A stretch of 64,000 nt of DNA from Sporothrix humicola (GCA_021396245.1 WNYE01000018.1:1-64000); one strand, 5' to 3'; positions 35,772 to 46,533 are shown, counted from the stretch's first letter. The notes: generated by a model not told the origin, from the sequence alone. A program made the numbers and translations.

Positions 35772-37040
35772 ATGTCCGATCCCAGTCCCTTCCGGCAGTA
35801 TCTGCCGGACCTGGGGATCCCGCGGTTCACGACGATGAAGACGCAGGATGCGCACGAGTATGCGCACGCGTTTATGGAGGGCGGGCAGCCGCCGTGGATC
35901 CACGGGCTGTGGAAGCACTGGCTGTCGCTGTTCAAGGAGCCGTTCAAGGGTGTGACCTCCGACGGACGTGTGAGAGACAACCTCTTCACGCTCGAAGACG
36001 AAGGCGTGCCCATCGAGTCGATTGTCGCGGCCGCCAATGCTGTCGTCGCCCTCCTGAGTGAAGACCAAAAGAAGGCCACGCTCTACCACCTGGACGCCCC
36101 CGAGTGGCGCACGTGGTCGAACCCCGAATTCCTGCTCAGCAACAAGGGCATCCGCCTCGACGAGATTTCGCCAGAGCTGCGCGCAGCGACCCTCAAAGTC
36201 CTCGAGGCGTCGCTCTCGCCCGAAGGCTACGAAAAGGCCGTGACGGCGATGCGCATCAACGGCTTCCTGGGCGAGCTGGTCGAGTCGCCGCGCGTCATGA
36301 ACGAGTTCTCGTACAACTTTGCGCTGTTTGGCACGCCGTCGACGACCGCGCCCTGGGGCTTTACCTTCTACGGCCACCACCTGTGCCTCAACGCCTTCTT
36401 CTACAAGACGCAAATGGTGCTGAGTCCGTGGTTCACGGGCGCCGAGCCGAACCTGATCGATGCCGGGCCGTACAAGGGCAGCCGGATTCTGACGGTCGAG
36501 GAGGCGACCGGTCTCGAGCTGATGCAGGGGCTTCCGGAAGAGACTCAAAAGAAAGCCCAGATCTACAAGCAGATGCGCGACCCGGCGATGCCCCACGGCC
36601 GCTGGAACCACGACGACCAGCGGCATCTGTGCGGCGCGTACCGGGACAACCGCGTGGTGCCGTACGAGGGCGTTGTCGTCGCGGATCTGCCTGAAAAGTC
36701 GCAAGAGCTGGTCACCAAGATTGTCGACGCCTTCTTGAGCTATCTTCCCGAGTCGGTCCGCGCCAAGAGACTGGAGCAGGTCAAGTCATGGTACAAGGAG
36801 ACGTACTTTTGCTGGATTGGCGGATTTGGGGATGCCGACCCGTTCTACTACCGCATCCAGAGCCCTGTCCTCATTGTCGAGTTTGACCACCACTCGGGCG
36901 TCTTTTTGAACAATGCCGAGCCCGCCAAGTTCCACATCCACACGCTGCTGCGGACACCCAACGGCGGCGACTACGGCATGGCTCTGCGGCCGCTGATTCC
37001 AGGGAAAGAGCAGGGGTTTTTGTGGGAGGGAGAGAGATAA
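35772..37040 (+). CDS. DUF3500 family protein
   Basis: A single exon of 422 residues from the ATG at 35772 (TCAGCATGTCC). An open frame extends 83 codons upstream but has no coding-like composition. The protein matches the DUF3500 family of fungi and bacteria: an N-terminal helical part with WSNPEFLLSNKGIRLDE, the central FNFALFG/FYGHHLCLN-type stretch (here YNFALFGTPST and FTFYGHHLCLNAFFY), and a C-terminal FDHHSGVFLNN plus HIHTLLRTPNGGDYG segment. Histidine-rich motifs suggest metal or substrate binding, but no reaction is established. Cytosolic, with no signal peptide. It is divergent from the P450-like gene and followed by an MFS transporter in the same direction, as expected in a small catabolic cluster. 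Confidence 0.88.
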   Translation: MSDPSPFRQYLPDLGIPRFTTMKTQDAHEYAHAFMEGGQPPWIHGLWKHWLSLFKEPFKGVTSDGRVRDNLFTLEDEGVPIESIVAAANAVVALLSEDQKKATLYHLDAPEWRTWSNPEFLLSNKGIRLDEISPELRAATLKVLEASLSPEGYEKAVTAMRINGFLGELVESPRVMNEFSYNFALFGTPSTTAPWGFTFYGHHLCLNAFFYKTQMVLSPWFTGAEPNLIDAGPYKGSRILTVEEATGLELMQGLPEETQKKAQIYKQMRDPAMPHGRWNHDDQRHLCGAYRDNRVVPYEGVVVADLPEKSQELVTKIVDAFLSYLPESVRAKRLEQVKSWYKETYFCWIGGFGDADPFYYRIQSPVLIVEFDHHSGVFLNNAEPAKFHIHTLLRTPNGGDYGMALRPLIPGKEQGFLWEGER

Positions 37041-38796
37041 ACTGCGAGCAAATGACGAGCAAATGACGAGCGGAGCGAGGCGTTTGTGAGTTTGCAGTGG
37101 GACATGATGAGCGAAGCGATCGAGCAAAACGACACGGATATAGCGTTTATACACGAATACATTTATTGCAGCATTATCGCCGAGTATCCGATCAACTCAT
37201 ACGCGTATTGGTGAAATGGAGAAGACAGTGATGATAAAGTACACAGGTATGATAACGATGAGTAAACTAGTTGTGAACGATATCATCAACACGGCAGATA
37301 TACCGGTACTTTCATACATCCGCTACCTTGATGCCTTGCAGCCTTTGACACATAGTGGACATAAAATTGGTTTATAATTCATACGAATTGTTGAGATCAA
37401 CAACCAAAAAATGGCAACTGTAAGTGGACTTGGTCGGCAGATTCGGTGGTGGATAAAAACTTTGTCGAAACAGATGGCTGTGGACAACGCTGTGGATATT
37501 GCTGTAAATATCAGGTCACACTCGGGTTTTTCTGGGTCTCTCGGACATACTCGAGAGTTACACCGAGCTGTACACAGTAGCTGAAGCACGTTTCTGAACT
37601 CCTCTATTTTATTTCGTTTTATTTCAGTGTTTTTATTTCACAATCTTGTCTATGTTCGCTTGCAGTGCTTATTTCCCTTCTTGTCAACTCCGGCCGTGCA
37701 GTCATGATATTTCATGCCTTATGACCCTTTGTCTCCTTGGCAAGACGTCTTTCGATTGCCTCCTTAATCCGCGAGGCATGTGCCGGCACAGAGATGGCAA
37801 GTTCCGTCAAATAACACGAGGGAAAGGAAAGAAAAACCGCACAAGAACTTAGCCAAGAGCCAATGTCGGGGGTGGCAACGGGGATGACGACGGGTTTGTG
37901 ACGGGGGACGGGGTAGACCAACTGTGGCAGACGGGGATAGTGGAGTTGTGAGTTCGTTTGTGAACGTGTTTCGCTCAAGGCGACTGTTTTACATGGTGAT
38001 GTGCTTTGTGGTGGGACGGTGAACCCGCTGCCGATTGGCTGGCGGGAATTGTAAGTGGGTGGGTCCGTTGTCGATGCGCTCCAAATCTGGAAGACAAAGG
38101 GGCAACTCGACAAAAAGAACACCAGAAATTAACCAAAGTCCACCAAAAACTGACCAAAAGCCCACCAAAAAGCTGGCGATTCTGGAGATAACTGGAGAAA
38201 TACAGTCAACCAAAAGAGGAGAAGAGGAGAACGTGGAGAAGAAGGAGCAGTGCTTGTGGGGTAAAGTCAACAAGAGAGAGAAACAAGAGAGAACAGACAC
38301 TTTCACAGGCTCTCGATTATCAAGACAACACAGAGTATGGAGTACACACCCACACTCACGGTTGCAACGGAATCCAATGGGTCTCGATGTGAGTGGCAGT
38401 AATACATGCTTCGACAGTACGTCTATCTGAAGCCGTTTGGTTGATGGACGTCCTTTCTTGTCATCTCCCATTATCTCTTTTACGTCTGTGTTTCTTATTC
38501 CCACCCCTGTCTCAAACCCCATGCTCTCCTCTCTGCCTGGTCATCTCCCGTGCCGTCCCCAGTCGACTCCAGGTTTTGTTTTCAAGCCTCTATCCCCCAG
38601 CTTCTCTTCTCCATCTCTGGACGCATCTCTGGACATTTAATCACATCACGCCCTCTTTCTCTCCTCTCTTCTCTTTGAATTCCAGATCGTCCCTCATCCT
38701 TCCATCTGTCCTTCCTCCAGGGTCTAGCCTTGCATATCCCTGTCACTCATCCCCCTATATTTCCATCTTGCTCTCTCCTCGTCTTCATCCGTCATC
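37041..38796. other. Intergenic region upstream of the DHA1-type MFS gene
   Basis: 1.75 kb without a supportable gene. A degenerate ACCAAA-rich repeat lies at about 38106-38170. From about 38440 to 38790 the plus strand is pyrimidine-rich, like other transporter leaders in the window. A TATA-like TATATTT lies about 40 bp before the ATG. Open frames here show no family motifs. Confidence 0.55.
38106..38170. repeat. Degenerate ACCAAA/CACCAAAA repeat
   Basis: Five imperfect units containing ACCA(A)AA spaced about 10-17 bp. Low complexity; no function evident. Confidence 0.45.
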
Positions 38797-40326
38797 ATGT
38801 CGAACAAGGAGGAAGAACAGCAGGTCGAGCACACCTTTAGTGTAAGTCGTGTCTATCCCCAACATTATTTACAACATCACTCTCTGACAAAACAGCCCGC
38901 CGTCGACGGCCTCTCCCAGGAACACCGCGACTTTCTCATCGCCCGCCATGGCACCTGTGAGCTCGATCCCGTGCCGGCCATGTCGGACCTGGATCCGCTC
39001 AACTGGTCGTCGGGCAAGAAGGTGATCAACATCACGCTCGTCGCCTTCCACGCCATGATGGCCACGTTCACGGCGTCGGCCATCCAGTCGGCGTTTTTCG
39101 ACATTGCCGAGGACCTGGGCGTCAGCATCCAGCGCACGAGCTACCTGGTGTCGCTGGTGATTGCCATCCTGGGTGGTGCGCCGCTGTTCTGGCGGCCCGT
39201 CTCGCAGATCTACGGCCGCCGCCCCGTCTTTTTGCTGTCGCTCATCTGCTCGCTGATCTGCAACGTCGGCTGCGGCCTGTGCCACTCGTACGCGACCATG
39301 GGCCTCTGCCGGGCACTGACAGCCTTTTTCATCTCGCCCGCCGCGTCCATCGGCAGCGGCGTCGTCTCGGAAATGTTCTTCAAGAAACAGCGCGCCCGCT
39401 GCATGGGCATCTGGACGACCATGGTCACCCTCGGCGTGCCGGTCGCCCCCTTTATTTTCGGGTTTGTCGCCATGCGCGTCGGCTACCGCTGGATCTACTG
39501 GACGCTGGCCATCACCAACGGTGTGCAGTTTCTCTTGTATTTCTTTTTCGGCGCCGAGACGCGCTACCTCGAAGGAACACCCGCTGCCGAAAAGGCGCCC
39601 ACCTCCTACTTTGGCCAGCTCCTGCACTTCCGCCGCATCGACCCGACTCCGCTGCGGGCCGTCGATTTCATCCAGCCCTTGTTGTTGGGCCGCTTCGCCT
39701 GCATTCTGATCCCCGCCGTCGCCTACGCCATGATCTTCCTGTGGGGCAGCGTCATGATCACCATTGAAATCCCCCAGCTCTACCCGGAGCTCTTTGGCTT
39801 CAACACCCAGCAGGTCGGCCTCCAGTTCGCCGCCGTCATCATCGGCACCCTCCTCGGCGAGCAGGTCGGCGGCATTCTGTCCGACAAGTGGATGTGGGCC
39901 GCCCGCAAGCGCCGTGGCGGCCAGGCTGACGCCGAGCCCGAATACCGCCTGTGGATCAGCTACATTGGTCATCTGCTCACAATCACCGGCGTCGTGGTGT
40001 TCCTCGTCCAGACTGAGCGCATCGGCGAACACTGGGACGTCACGCCGCTCGTCGGCGCCGCCATTGCTGCCGCCGGCAACCAAATCGTCACGACCGTCAT
40101 GATTACCTATGCTGTCGACTGCTATCGCGCCGAGGCGGCCGGTGTAGGTGTCTTTATCATCTTTGTGCGCCAGATCTGGGGCTTCATCGGCCCCTTTTGG
40201 TTCCCCGAGCTCATCCAGGAGGTCGGCCTCGAAAAGAGCGGCGCCGTCGCCGCCGCCATGATGATTGGCGTGTCCATTCTGCCCACCATGGCTCTCCAGT
40301 GGAAGGGTCAGTCGTGGAGACAGTAG
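38797..40326 (+). CDS. MFS transporter, DHA1-like
   Basis: Two exons, 38797-38841 and 38896-40326, give 491 residues. The 54-nt intron has a GTAAGT donor, CTGAC branch and ACAG acceptor. Its length is a multiple of three and it has no stop, so unspliced RNA would add 18 residues. The body has twelve predicted helices. The DHA1 features are PLNWSSGKK before helix 1, SQIYGRRPVFLLS (motif A) after helix 2 and a LGVPVAPFIFG segment in helix 5. A fungal insert with the basic RKRRGG loop follows in the second half. Likely a plasma membrane exporter or importer of small organic compounds. It closes the accessory block, next to DUF3500. Confidence 0.9.
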   Translation: MSNKEEEQQVEHTFSVSRVYPQHYLQHHSLTKQPAVDGLSQEHRDFLIARHGTCELDPVPAMSDLDPLNWSSGKKVINITLVAFHAMMATFTASAIQSAFFDIAEDLGVSIQRTSYLVSLVIAILGGAPLFWRPVSQIYGRRPVFLLSLICSLICNVGCGLCHSYATMGLCRALTAFFISPAASIGSGVVSEMFFKKQRARCMGIWTTMVTLGVPVAPFIFGFVAMRVGYRWIYWTLAITNGVQFLLYFFFGAETRYLEGTPAAEKAPTSYFGQLLHFRRIDPTPLRAVDFIQPLLLGRFACILIPAVAYAMIFLWGSVMITIEIPQLYPELFGFNTQQVGLQFAAVIIGTLLGEQVGGILSDKWMWAARKRRGGQADAEPEYRLWISYIGHLLTITGVVVFLVQTERIGEHWDVTPLVGAAIAAAGNQIVTTVMITYAVDCYRAEAAGVGVFIIFVRQIWGFIGPFWFPELIQEVGLEKSGAVAAAMMIGVSILPTMALQWKGQSWRQ

Positions 40327-40945
40327 AGCGGGTGTTCTTTTTGTCTAAGGTGCTGTATCTATTTATGACTGTTGAGTTGATACCATTTATTGATTTACTG
40401 TTTGCGGAGCGTGCTGCTGTTTTGATGTTATATAATTTGATATGTCTTAATCAATTTGTTTCATTTTCAAGGGGGTGCATTATGATTATGGGATTTATTG
40501 GCAGAGCGAGAGGTTCCGATTATTTTTCAAAACTAGTTCCTTCACATACAATACCCTTCAATATAGTTTAACATTTTTATTATTATTCGAAGCAAGGGGG
40601 GAAATATCGTGGAAGATAATATGTTTATTCAAAGCCCGTTTGCCTCTGTGACGTAGTGGCAAGTAAACAAGATAGCGCTATAGCCACTATGTTGTTTACC
40701 ACAATGTCTAGTGAATGGCCGTGTATTTAGCTCCTATCAGGACCTCTAGCACACTTTGCAAATAAGTGGGTCTCTAACAATTTTACAGCTCCAATCGCGC
40801 ATCGCGACAAGCTTCAACTTTCACGTTAGAGCCAACCTCGCCACATCGACCGCCAGCAACGCAGCTCAACGCTGCGCAGCCAACACACCCCAAATAGTAT
40901 TGATACCACCATAATATACCAGTCTACCACCCGCACACTACAACT
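40327..40945. other. Intergenic boundary between accessory and housekeeping blocks
   Basis: 619 bp, AT-rich in the first 250 bp, with no gene and no transposon remnant. Confidence 0.55.
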
Positions 40946-42646
40946 ATGTCGAACCCCTCGGGGTCAGCGCCAACAGCTGCCTCGTCGACGCCGTCGCCCT
41001 CTTCACTTCCACCTCTTCCGCCAGGCTGGACCGAGAACAAGGCGCCGACCGGCCACATCTACTACTACAATGCACAGACGCGCGAGTCGACATACCGGCG
41101 ACCCATGCCGCCGCCGCCAGCACCGCCGCCTCGAGGAGCTCCCCCGCCAGGACCTCCTCCAGGACCTCCTCCGGGAGGACCTCTTTCACGAGCACCACTT
41201 CCTCCACAAGCCTCGACTTTCAACCAGCCATTCCCCTCGCTTCCCTCACATCCGTTCCCTGGTGCGCCAGTAGGGCAGCCCGGCGCACACGGCCCGCAGG
41301 CACCGCCCGCTCTCCGTCTTTCCGATCCGCGCGTCGCCAATGCCTTTATGGCCCAGCAGAATGCAGCCAACAATCCGCAGCAGAACGAGAGAAGACAGGG
41401 ACATGGACAAGGTGGCCGCGATCAGAACAACCGCCCCCGGCGCGAACCCCACGACAAGCCCCGGAAACGCATCCCCATTCCAGGCCACGAGCCGTGGGAG
41501 CTGGTCTATACAAAATACGGCCGTCGATTCGCCTACAACACCGTCAAAAAGACAAGCTACTGGCGCATTCCCGAGAAGCTGGCGCCGGCGATCCTGGAGA
41601 TGGACAAGGCGGGCGTCAACTACAAGATGGTGGCGAAAATGCTGAACAAACTGAAGGGCTTGGCAGATGAGGACGACGAGGAGGAAAAGAAGGAGAAGAA
41701 GGACGACAAGGACAAAAGAGAGGCTCCGAAGCCAGCACTCTCGATTGACGACTATGGCTCCGACTACGAGGAAGTGGAAGTGACTGACGACGAGGGTGAA
41801 GAAGGGGAAGAGGGGGACAATGGAGACGGTCCACGGAAACGCCAGCGGACAGACGATCTTGGCGAGGACGACAACGGCCAAGGAGGCGACGGCGGGCCCA
41901 TTGAGTTTAGCGAGGCCGACATTGCATACCAGTTACAGGCTGCTGCGGCAGGGTACGACGACTACGACCAAGAATGGGAGGGGGAGGAAGGCTACGACGA
42001 AGGCGACGGTGGAGGAGACGAGGCACCAGAAGAAGACGAGGTAGATGGAGCCACACTCTTCCGCGCGCTGCTCGACGACTTCAAGATCAACCCCTTCAGC
42101 CCCTGGGAGAAGCTCATTGAAGAGGGCAAGGTCTTTGACGACCCGCGCTACACAGCCCTGCCCAACATGAAGGCCCGCAAGGCCGTCTGGGAAGAGTGGT
42201 CGCGCGAGGCCATCCAGATGCGCAAGGAACAAAAAGAGCGGGAGGCCGAAGAAGAAAAAAAGAGCGCCGCGAAAAAAGACCCCAGAGCGCCCTACCTCCA
42301 GCTGCTCCAGGACCACGCAACCCCCAAGCTCTACTGGGCCGAGTTCAAGCGCAAGTACCGCAAAGAGCCCGGCCTCAAGGACTCGGTGGCGCCGCACAAG
42401 GAAAAGGACAAGGAGAAGATGTACCGGGACTATGTGGCGCGCCTGAAACTGCCCGCCTCCACACGCAAGGCCGACCTGACGAAACTGCTCGAGTCGCTGC
42501 CGCGGTCCGCCCTCAACAACCAGACAGACTCAAAGACAGGCCTGCCGCATGAACTGACAGGCGACTTGCGGTACATTGCCGTCGAAGCGTCAGTAAGACA
42601 GTCACTTGTCGAGGCATTCATCCAGACATCAGGGCCTCCCGAGTAA
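40946..42646 (+). CDS. WW/FF-domain splicing factor (Urn1/TCERG1-like)
   Basis: A single exon of 566 residues. An N-terminal WW domain (about residues 25-55, PPGWTENK...YYYN) is followed by a proline-rich stretch. A second WW-like segment at about 180-210 has PWELVYTKYGRRFAYN and SYWRIP. After a long acidic region, FF domains appear at about 367-425 and 450-510. This order fits the Urn1/Dre4-type fungal relatives of human TCERG1, which link RNA polymerase II or spliceosome components through FF and WW contacts. It is nuclear and constitutively needed in most species. The start at 40946 is the first ATG, just before the WW domain. It is convergent with the TAPT1-like gene (132 bp between stops). 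Confidence 0.85.
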   Translation: MSNPSGSAPTAASSTPSPSSLPPLPPGWTENKAPTGHIYYYNAQTRESTYRRPMPPPPAPPPRGAPPPGPPPGPPPGGPLSRAPLPPQASTFNQPFPSLPSHPFPGAPVGQPGAHGPQAPPALRLSDPRVANAFMAQQNAANNPQQNERRQGHGQGGRDQNNRPRREPHDKPRKRIPIPGHEPWELVYTKYGRRFAYNTVKKTSYWRIPEKLAPAILEMDKAGVNYKMVAKMLNKLKGLADEDDEEEKKEKKDDKDKREAPKPALSIDDYGSDYEEVEVTDDEGEEGEEGDNGDGPRKRQRTDDLGEDDNGQGGDGGPIEFSEADIAYQLQAAAAGYDDYDQEWEGEEGYDEGDGGGDEAPEEDEVDGATLFRALLDDFKINPFSPWEKLIEEGKVFDDPRYTALPNMKARKAVWEEWSREAIQMRKEQKEREAEEEKKSAAKKDPRAPYLQLLQDHATPKLYWAEFKRKYRKEPGLKDSVAPHKEKDKEKMYRDYVARLKLPASTRKADLTKLLESLPRSALNNQTDSKTGLPHELTGDLRYIAVEASVRQSLVEAFIQTSGPPE

Positions 42647-42778
42647 GCGAGGTATAATGATCGCATTGGCCATATAAGCATAAATAATACGCATATCATA
42701 TCATATTCATATTCAACGCTATCATGATTCGTACAAACTAGACAATGCAAAATATCAATCTTCACACTCCCTTCTCCC

Positions 42779-45700
42779 CTACCATATCCTCTTGGCCACC
42801 ATCTCGTAGCGTGTAATCTTATTGAGGTCCATCTCCTTTTTCCCTCCACCACCGCCGCCTTTACCCGACGACTCCCGCCGCTCCTTTTCGCGCTGCTTCT
42901 TGAGGCCCTCCGGGTCGTCCTGGAAGATCCATCGGCGCCGGTCCTCGCCCACCTCGACCTTGCCGTAGCCGCCCGTGCGCTTGCCCGTGGCGTCAAACGA
43001 CTCGGGCTCGGCCTGGCCCAGCGCCTCGGCGTGTTCCTGGACCTTCATGTTGGTGTAGCGGTTGCGGGCGTATCGGAGCAGGGCCATTCCGAGGAGAAGC
43101 TTGGCGATGAGAAGGATAAGGAACATCAAGAAGAAGACGACAACCATGGTGACGCCGGCAATGAAATCGTCGCTGGACCACCACCACAGCCAGGAACCGC
43201 CCGTCGACGCAGCGGCTGCATCGCCGCCCATCGAGGCATATGGATTACCGTGGACAGAGCGGCCGAGGGCGTTGCGGATCAGCAGATCAAGCCGTTCGAG
43301 CGAGGCTGCAATGGCCGGACTGGAAGGTGTTGCTGCCTCGGCGACGAGCGATGTGTGCGTGGACGGCGGCAGAGGCGACGGCAGGTGGGTCGCCAGAAAC
43401 ATGTGGTAGGTCTGGACCGACGAGCGGATAAAGAGCGTGCACAGCGGGATCAACGGCAGACCCAGGCGGCGGATGAGGGCGGGCGCAATAAAAGCGTTTG
43501 TATAGTAGTCCTTGCACAATATATCCAAAATGCGGCTGTAAAAGTTGGGCTTGATGTTGTTGAACTTGTTGATGTAGCCGTGCTTGATCCAGTCGACAAC
43601 CATCTCGCTGCCAATGACGATCAAAAAGGGCGACAGGACCTCGATCGACGTCAGCCACGAGGGCAGGATCGTGAAGCTCGCGGGGAGGATCGACGCGTTG
43701 TGCAGCGGCACCTTGGCGGCCATATCCTCGAGAATGCCGCTGCTGCCGCCGCCCAGATCGATTCCGGCGCCGGGGACCGACAGCCCGCCAATCTCGACCA
43801 CGTTGCGCAGCGCAATGATAAACAGCACGATCCACAGCTGGAACCGCTCGACAATGTCGGCGCACGCCAGCTGGAACGTGTTTTCCTTCTCGGTGCGCTT
43901 GAACACGCTGCTCTTGACCTCGACAAACTGGTTCGACATGAGCAGGGACAGCAGCGCGTTCGAGTACGAGTTGACGGCCACGTTGAGCGTGATCACCTGA
44001 TAAAATAAGACCATTGTGTGTGCAATGTTGTACACCAGCGACAGGCAAAACATGCCAAACGGCAGCAGGATCTTGGACCGCCCCGAGGCCGTGCGCGACA
44101 GCGTCTCGGCACTAAACAGACACTCGAAGATATCCTGGCCCAGGGCGGACAGCAGGCGGTCGCCGACTTCCACCAGGTTGTAGATGACGTACAGCTTGAC
44201 GGCCGACTGCGCACGCACAAAATGGTACATGCGGCTGGCGTCCAGGTTCATGAGCGCCAGCGAGCTGCAGACAATGACAGCACCCTGCAGCAGGTCGGCC
44301 TTGTGGAACGAAGTAAGGTTGGAGGGCATCGACTTGGTGCGGCGGTGGCCCCAGATCTTGCGGTTCGGTCGGGTAGAGGGAGGCCCTTCCGTGACTGGCG
44401 TCTGGACCTGTCTTCGACTGCGTGTCGGGGCATCAGAAGCAGGGCCCGCGCTGTCACTCATAGAGCTACCATTGCTCCGTCCACGAGGGCGGACAGTCGT
44501 GGTGGATGTGGATGTTGTCGTCGTCGTCGGTGCCGAGTCTGCTGCCGCCTTTGGTGTTGGCTTCGGCTGTCTTCCTCGCCTCCACATGCGGCCGAGTCCC
44601 CTCCACACATAGGCCGTCATCCACCGCACTTCTTTCCAGATCACATAGCCCCACCACTTCACCAAAACGCTCACGGCAATGCAGAACCGCAGCGGCAGGA
44701 TCGTCAGTGTCCACAACCACGCGTCCAAGCACGCCAGTGCGCCAAAGTACATGGTCCTCTCGAGGTACGTCGGCAATAACAAAAAGTTCTTGAGCCGCTC
44801 AAACTTGACCGCGTGCGACTCGTAGGGGATGTCGGACGTGTACGAGTGGTGGATGTACAGAGGACTGGGCCGCTGGCCGGCGAGCTCGAGCTGTAAGAGG
44901 GTTGGCAGAGACATGGGCGGCAGCGGGATGGATGGCGGGATCGGCGAGGGGATGCGGTGCTCGGCATGGTTGGGAGGATGTCCGGCGGATGGCAAGTCCA
45001 CTTTGGGACCGCCCAGCTGAGGACCAGACCGCAGGGCTGGCGTCACGTTTCCACCAGTCCCCAAGCCAGTCTTTCCGCTGTCGATATGCAGTGGTGGCGG
45101 CCGAGTCGTTGTTGTGTTGTGCGAGTGCCGACGGGTTCCAGTATTACTGGCGACCGGGGCATTCTGGGCTGGTGGTTGTTGTTGTTGCTGAAGCTGCTGT
45201 TGCTGCTGCTGCGTGGCGGCCGACTTACGGCGGCTCGTTGGCGGCGTCGACAGTGTCCGCAACGAGCCTGTCGAGTTCCAGTGCCGCTGGGGAGCCCGCC
45301 GTGGCTGTTCGTCGGCATGGACGGCGATCGGAGTTGTTTCTGAGGCCTCGGCATTTCCATTTCGTACGTCGATCCGGGGAAACTGGGCAAGCTGCTGGCC
45401 GTCCATCGGCGGACTGAACCCGCTGCGAGCGGCCATGCCGCCCATAACAATCTCGCCCTCGTCGGACAGTGCTGCTATCGGCAGCGACTCGGCCAGCTCG
45501 GCCATCTTACTGGCCGAAAGCCGTCGGACACCGCCTGGATGTGTTGGAGACGCGATCTTTGGCGTGCCGATCGACGGCGACACCACGGGTTTGTCGTCAG
45601 TCGGCATTGTCGTAGTCGTGGCCGTGGCCTCTGTCTTTGTCTTTTCTGCTGCGTCCGCGTTTGGCTTCGTATCTTCAGGAAACTTCTCCAGTGGAGGCTC

Positions 45701-45838
45701 GATCGGAGAAGGTAATGGCGATGGAAGCTGGAGGTTGCCGTCTGCGTTTACAGTCAAGCTTCCCTTGTCGGCATGCGTCCTACTCAACCGACGCGCATTC
45801 ATGTCGCCATCCGACAGCCCTTGCAGGGCGGGAGGCAT
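42779..45838 (-). CDS. TAPT1/DUF747 family membrane protein
   Basis: A single exon of 1019 residues. A disordered N-terminal half (about residues 1-300), with a polyQ run near residue 210, is followed by the DUF747 (TAPT1) domain. That domain has several membrane helices (about 360-900) and the conserved segments RMYHFVRAQSAVKLYVIYN, FECLFSAETLS and AVNSYSNALLSLLMSNQFVE. Yeast Emp65 and human TAPT1 are relatives, linked to endoplasmic reticulum membrane-protein folding or ciliary functions. The C-terminal tail is basic. It is divergent from the lipid phosphatase gene. Length fits filamentous fungal members. Confidence 0.92.
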   Translation of the reverse strand: MPPALQGLSDGDMNARRLSRTHADKGSLTVNADGNLQLPSPLPSPIEPPLEKFPEDTKPNADAAEKTKTEATATTTTMPTDDKPVVSPSIGTPKIASPTHPGGVRRLSASKMAELAESLPIAALSDEGEIVMGGMAARSGFSPPMDGQQLAQFPRIDVRNGNAEASETTPIAVHADEQPRRAPQRHWNSTGSLRTLSTPPTSRRKSAATQQQQQQLQQQQQPPAQNAPVASNTGTRRHSHNTTTTRPPPLHIDSGKTGLGTGGNVTPALRSGPQLGGPKVDLPSAGHPPNHAEHRIPSPIPPSIPLPPMSLPTLLQLELAGQRPSPLYIHHSYTSDIPYESHAVKFERLKNFLLLPTYLERTMYFGALACLDAWLWTLTILPLRFCIAVSVLVKWWGYVIWKEVRWMTAYVWRGLGRMWRRGRQPKPTPKAAADSAPTTTTTSTSTTTVRPRGRSNGSSMSDSAGPASDAPTRSRRQVQTPVTEGPPSTRPNRKIWGHRRTKSMPSNLTSFHKADLLQGAVIVCSSLALMNLDASRMYHFVRAQSAVKLYVIYNLVEVGDRLLSALGQDIFECLFSAETLSRTASGRSKILLPFGMFCLSLVYNIAHTMVLFYQVITLNVAVNSYSNALLSLLMSNQFVEVKSSVFKRTEKENTFQLACADIVERFQLWIVLFIIALRNVVEIGGLSVPGAGIDLGGGSSGILEDMAAKVPLHNASILPASFTILPSWLTSIEVLSPFLIVIGSEMVVDWIKHGYINKFNNIKPNFYSRILDILCKDYYTNAFIAPALIRRLGLPLIPLCTLFIRSSVQTYHMFLATHLPSPLPPSTHTSLVAEAATPSSPAIAASLERLDLLIRNALGRSVHGNPYASMGGDAAAASTGGSWLWWWSSDDFIAGVTMVVVFFLMFLILLIAKLLLGMALLRYARNRYTNMKVQEHAEALGQAEPESFDATGKRTGGYGKVEVGEDRRRWIFQDDPEGLKKQREKERRESSGKGGGGGGKKEMDLNKITRYEMVAKRIW

Positions 45839-46533
45839 CTTTGTGCGAGTTCAGGGCGATTGTAGATAGTGATATTTGTCGATAATCGAGTCAAATCGAA
45901 ATCAAGTCGTCGATGCTGTCGATTCAGGCAAATCGTGCTGTTGCTTTGGCCGTATTACATTTGAAGCGTATCCAGTCGATGTCGATAACGTCGTATGGTC
46001 GTACAGCAGTGTCACGTCGTCTTTGTTGTCGAGAAGAAGCCAGGTAAGGGAGATGGCCGACGGGATATGTTGGTAGTTTGTGACGTGACGAAAGGGCGAA
46101 ACAATTAAAACAAAGGGTGCACTTTCTTTATCTAATCTTGTCGCCGTTGACTTTACCCGTAGAAACATAATTAAGTACCCTGAACGGCGTAAACGGCCCC
46201 AACACCTGCCAAACGTTAGCGCCATTGCCCTAAATTCTGCCACGAGTTGCCCTGCTGGCCATCCCTGGCCAGGCCCTGTAGCCCCATTATTACCCCGTAC
46301 TCCGACCCCGTCGCAGCTTCCTCGTCTTCTTGTCCTCGCCAACTCTAGTTTCCCCTCAGCTCCCAACCACATCATTCTCTTCTTCAACAACTCAACCACC
46401 CGACTTTGACGACATCGCCACGGCCGCGACCACCCGCCATCGCTGCCGTCGACTCGCATCACACCCTACCTCTGTCTCCCCAGACATGCTCTGGTCCCTC
46501 GTCAAGGCCACACGGGGACGGTGACTACGAGCC
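45839..46533. promoter_or_regulatory. Divergent promoter: TAPT1-like / PAP2 phosphatase
   Basis: 695 bp; TCGA-rich near 45878-45925, one GTTAGCG word (46215-46221), and a CT-rich end before the phosphatase ATG. No gene. Confidence 0.5.

Noticed and set aside
37989..38522. Minus-strand 177-codon frame between DUF3500 and the DHA1 transporter
   Set aside because: It includes a degenerate repeat and has no motif or coding-like composition.
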